From Clostridiales bacterium (GTDB lineage Bacteria; Bacillota; Clostridia; Oscillospirales; Oscillospiraceae): a stretch of 64,000 nucleotides of DNA. The position numbers and the translations under genes are program-made. Location: positions 65,248-129,247 of the forward strand of contig SFIY01000007.1 in assembly GCA_004555205.1 (NCBI GenBank), in the 5' to 3' direction. The notes under the pieces are model-generated. The model was not told the DNA's origin and ran no database searches. It saw only the letters and a program-made list of their open reading frames with translations. Positions 61,943 to 64,000 of this stretch are shown here, piece by piece; the stretch's first letter is position 1; the number at the start of each line of letters is the position of its first letter.

Positions 61943-61996
61943 TTCCGGTACAACTCCGGTACGAAGTGTTCCGCGGAAATTTAAAGTGTTCCGCGG
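61943..61996. repeat. Short direct repeats at the element's edge
   Basis: TCCGGTAC at 61944-61951 and 61955-61962, and AAGTGTTCCGCGG at 61964-61976 and 61984-61996 (20-bp period). They lie between the tRNA relic and the Fic gene and could be integrase arm sites or operators of the Fic gene. Confidence 0.55.
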
Positions 61997-62042
61997 TCAC
62001 CGGGATCTTGTACTCAAAAAATCAGTTGAAAGGAAGACAATT

Positions 62043-62984
62043 ATGAGTTACATCACAGTCCAAGAAGCAGCAAAGAAATGGGGCATTTCCGAGAGGCTCG
62101 TCAGAAGATATTGCGCAGAAGGGCGCATTCCGGATCTAGCCCAGTATGACGGCATCTGGCAAATTCCCGAAGATGCAGCTAAACCTTCTCGGATCAAAAA
62201 AGACACAGTAAATACGCCTCAGATCCCCCCACTTCTCAAAAATTTGATCAAGCAGCGAGACGGCAGACAGTATCGTGGTCTTTACGACTATGTCCAGATT
62301 AACATGGTCTACAGTAACGGTCGAATGGCCAGCAACAGGCTGACGCGCAACCAAATCGAACTGCTGTACAAAACCGATCGCATCGTCACCGGCAGCGAAG
62401 CAATCAAGATCAATGATATCATCGAAGCAAGAAATCACTTCCTTGCTGTCGATATGGTTTTGAGCAATGCGATGAAGCCACTGAACCAGACACTCATTCA
62501 TCAGATCCAGATGCAGCTGCACAGCGACAACTGCCGCCATAAGCGTCATGCTCCTATTCCTTACGGATATCGGAAATCATCCACCGCACCTAAGTTTGGC
62601 AAAACCACGCCGCCTTCAGAGATTGGGGCAGCCATGACCGCCCTGATCAAAGAATACGAATCTCAGAAATATATCGGCTTTCACGAGATCCTGGATTTCC
62701 ATGTGAAGTTTGAACGCATCCGCCCATTTGAAGATTGCAATGGTCGTGTTGGCCGCCTACTCATGTTCAAAGAATGCCTTCGACATAGTGTTACTCCGTT
62801 TATCATCGACGACAAACGCTGCACCGGATATCTGGAAGGCATCCGCTGTTGGGACAATGATCGCAGCATCTTTATGGATGTCTGCATGGAGGCTCAGATG
62901 CGGTTTGAGGCTCAGATTGCCCTGCAGGGGTTGCTAGAGTGCCACGCTCAGTATCAACAAATCGCAAAAAGGAACAATAAATAA
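62043..62984 (+). CDS. Fic-family protein with altered active-site motif
   Basis: A 313-residue protein. The N-terminal helix-turn-helix (SYITVQEAAKKWGISERLVRRYC, residues 2-24) resembles DNA-binding domains seen on some Fic proteins. The Fic fold covers about 95-290 (ITGSEAIKINDII-like VTGSEAIKINDIIEARNH). The signature HPFxDGNGRxGR reads RPFEDCNGRVGR: the catalytic histidine is arginine (CGC) and a glycine is cysteine (TGC). AMP-transfer is therefore doubtful. AAAGGAAG lies before the ATG. Convergent with an XRE gene. Confidence 0.88.
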   Translation: MSYITVQEAAKKWGISERLVRRYCAEGRIPDLAQYDGIWQIPEDAAKPSRIKKDTVNTPQIPPLLKNLIKQRDGRQYRGLYDYVQINMVYSNGRMASNRLTRNQIELLYKTDRIVTGSEAIKINDIIEARNHFLAVDMVLSNAMKPLNQTLIHQIQMQLHSDNCRHKRHAPIPYGYRKSSTAPKFGKTTPPSEIGAAMTALIKEYESQKYIGFHEILDFHVKFERIRPFEDCNGRVGRLLMFKECLRHSVTPFIIDDKRCTGYLEGIRCWDNDRSIFMDVCMEAQMRFEAQIALQGLLECHAQYQQIAKRNNK

Positions 62985-63035
62985 GCACCCTCATCTGCAA
63001 ATGTTATAGAAATTCATCGTCACAGAACAAACTAA

Positions 63036-63073
63036 AAAACCTGTGGTATTCGTGTCGAATACCACAGGTTTTT
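63036..63073. terminator. Bidirectional terminator between fic and xre genes
   Basis: A stem AACCTGTGGTATTCG with its complement around a 3-4 nt loop, A-run on the left and T-run on the right. It overlaps the stop region of the leftward XRE gene. Confidence 0.92.
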
Positions 63074-63323
63074 ATTCTTCAGAAACATCAAGACCTTCAA
63101 AGAAATCATCGAACGTACAGTTATAGATCTTTCGAAGTTCGATAATGACGCTGGCTCTGATGTTCAGCTCACCGGCTTCATACTTTGCGTAAGTAGTTCT
63201 ACCGATATCACAACCACGACGCTGCAGCTCTGCACACAGCTTCTCCTGCGAGATTCCCTTATCAATGCGCAATCTCCGGAGGTTATCTCCCATATTACGA
63301 TCACGACGAATCTTCTGTTCCAT
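63072..63323 (-). CDS. XRE-family helix-turn-helix regulator
   Basis: An 83-residue Cro/CI-type repressor: MGDNLRRLRIDKGISQEKLC, GRTTYAKYEAGELNIRAS and IIELRKIYNCTFDDFFEGL. The start is the ATG at 63323 after GAGGTGA; MGDN 15 codons later is an alternative. It is divergent from the SLOG-like gene across a 114-bp region with a long inverted repeat, its likely operator. Confidence 0.9.
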   Translation of the reverse strand: MEQKIRRDRNMGDNLRRLRIDKGISQEKLCAELQRRGCDIGRTTYAKYEAGELNIRASVIIELRKIYNCTFDDFFEGLDVSEE

Positions 63324-63333
63324 TATCTCACCT

Positions 63334-63423
63334 CGCATACGATTGACCAGTATTGGTTGCAGCCACCATTATCGTATGCTATAGTGAGATAAAATATTAT
63401 CCGCTATACTGGTCAACAATGCG
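63334..63423. promoter_or_regulatory. Divergent promoter with paired inverted operators
   Basis: CGCATACGATTGACCAGTAT (63334-63353) and ATACTGGTCAACAATGCG (63406-63423) are near-perfect inverted copies sharing TTGACCAGTAT, 52 bp apart. They bracket the start regions of the XRE and SLOG-like genes. A dimeric XRE repressor could bind both and loop the DNA. Confidence 0.65.
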
Positions 63424-63437
63424 ACGGAGGAAGGAAA

Positions 63438-63872
63438 ATGTCCGCCTGTACTTTCTTTGGACATCGGGATTGTCCGAGTTCAATTAAACCAAAGCTGCTT
63501 GAGGTGCTGGTTGATCTGATAGAGAACCACACTGTAGATATGTTTTACGTCGGTCAACAAGGAGCATTTGATTCGATGGTTCGCTCCGTTCTGAAAGAAT
63601 TGGTATCGCTATACCCCCACATCAATTACGCTGTTGTATTGGAGCGTATCCCCCAAAAGCGTGATGAGTTTGATGCGCGTGATTACTCCGACACTATGCT
63701 TCCGGAAGGTATCGAGACGGTTCATCCCCGTTTCGCTATTTCATGGCGAAACAAGTGGATGGTCAAACAGTCCGACTATGTCGTAACCTATATCACTCAC
63801 TCGTGGGGTGGTGCAGCGCAGTTTGCGGAGTTGGCAGAAAGGCAGAGGAAGGTTATAATCAATCTAATATGA
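63438..63872 (+). CDS. SLOG-like (DUF1273/YpsA-related) protein
   Basis: A 144-residue Rossmann-like protein. It begins SACTFFGHRDCPSSIKPKLL and has FYVGQQGAFDSMVRSVL and DYVVTYITHSWGGAAQFAELA: the glycine and polar loops typical of YpsA-type SLOG proteins, which are proposed to bind nucleotides. GGAGGAAGG precedes the ATG. It is divergent from the XRE regulator and close to the Fic gene. SLOG proteins are often part of nucleotide-based conflict systems; a defence role is inferred. Confidence 0.75.
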   Translation: MSACTFFGHRDCPSSIKPKLLEVLVDLIENHTVDMFYVGQQGAFDSMVRSVLKELVSLYPHINYAVVLERIPQKRDEFDARDYSDTMLPEGIETVHPRFAISWRNKWMVKQSDYVVTYITHSWGGAAQFAELAERQRKVIINLI

Positions 63873-63908
63873 TGTTATCATAGCAATCGTTCAAGTTGCC
63901 TTCCTAAC

Positions 63909-63953
63909 AAAAAACCAACTCGCAAGTTCGTCACTTACGAGTTGGTTTTGTTC
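63909..63953. terminator. Terminator after the SLOG-like gene
   Basis: Arms AACCAACTCGCAAG and CTTACGAGTTGGTT (one mismatch), loop TTCGTCA, T-run to the right and A-run to the left. The remaining bases to 64000 show no gene. Confidence 0.88.
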
Positions 63954-64000
63954 TTGTTTATTGAGTTATATTTCTTTCACGAAGCTAAACTGTTCAGATA

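Noticed and set aside
1..64000. CRISPR arrays, rRNA genes, intact tRNA genes
   Set aside because: No regularly spaced repeats with unique spacers, no rRNA signatures, and only a tRNA 3' fragment were seen.

Overview
The window looks like a chromosomal segment of an anaerobic, spore-forming gut-type Clostridia (Oscillospiraceae-like). The evidence is Firmicutes-style AGGAGG ribosome binding sites, a PdaB-type sporulation deacetylase, Bce-type peptide resistance genes, a DUF3343/YedE/YedF/SelD selenium set, and GC-rich core genes broken up by AT-richer insertions. The assignment rests on gene content only.

Layout. (1) 1-2655: core operon read leftwards: SpoU/TrmH RNA methyltransferase, dprA, topA (cut by the window edge). 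(2) 2656-5200: gene-poor, AT-rich, with an IS3-type remnant and one lipoprotein. (3) 5203-19890: selenium region. It holds two DUF3343 proteins, YedE transporter, TusA-like protein, XdhC-family protein, class V aminotransferase (cysteine desulfurase family), YedF and SelD. Within it lie an IclR regulator and a FecCD-type metal/oxyanion ABC transporter with a methyltransferase. A 3.6-kb AT-rich island (Mur ligase fused to leucine-rich repeats, plus TupA-like ATP-grasp) sits between two perfect 75-bp direct repeats that copy the start of the iclR gene. (4) 20094-23679: PlsC-like acyltransferase, GltS-type symporter, RarD.

(5) 23823-38615 is the most striking part. A pdaB-like sporulation gene is cut in two by 14,007 bp. 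Removing 24354-38360 restores a 261-codon reading frame (with its motif WDVDSLDWKD) without a frame error. The insert carries a large serine recombinase, a small ORF translationally linked to it, an MFS transporter, an AraC regulator and a long operon: PHP-domain lipoprotein, tandem DUF4430 lipoprotein, BMP-type nucleoside ABC transporter, ADP-ribosylglycohydrolase-family enzyme, ribokinase. It resembles sporulation genes interrupted by recombinase-borne elements (sigK/skin), but with a catabolic cargo.

(6) 38755-50086: Y-family polymerase with YolD protein, TetR, GNAT, DUF3795, an ABC exporter with two-component system, and a Bce-type ABC transporter ending in a 48-residue membrane protein. 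(7) 50184-53970: mobile-element debris (TnpX-type recombinase tail, two IS256-type remnants) around an ECF sigma/anti-sigma pair and two broken small genes. (8) 54003-60053: a ~2016-residue surface protein with a structured leader that ends in a terminator-like hairpin. (9) 60437-61624: YibE/F protein. (10) 61786 to the end: probable left edge of an integrated element at tRNA-Ala(GGC). It starts with exactly the 3' 44 nt of the tRNA, followed by a Fic protein with a mutated active-site motif, an XRE regulator and a SLOG-like protein.
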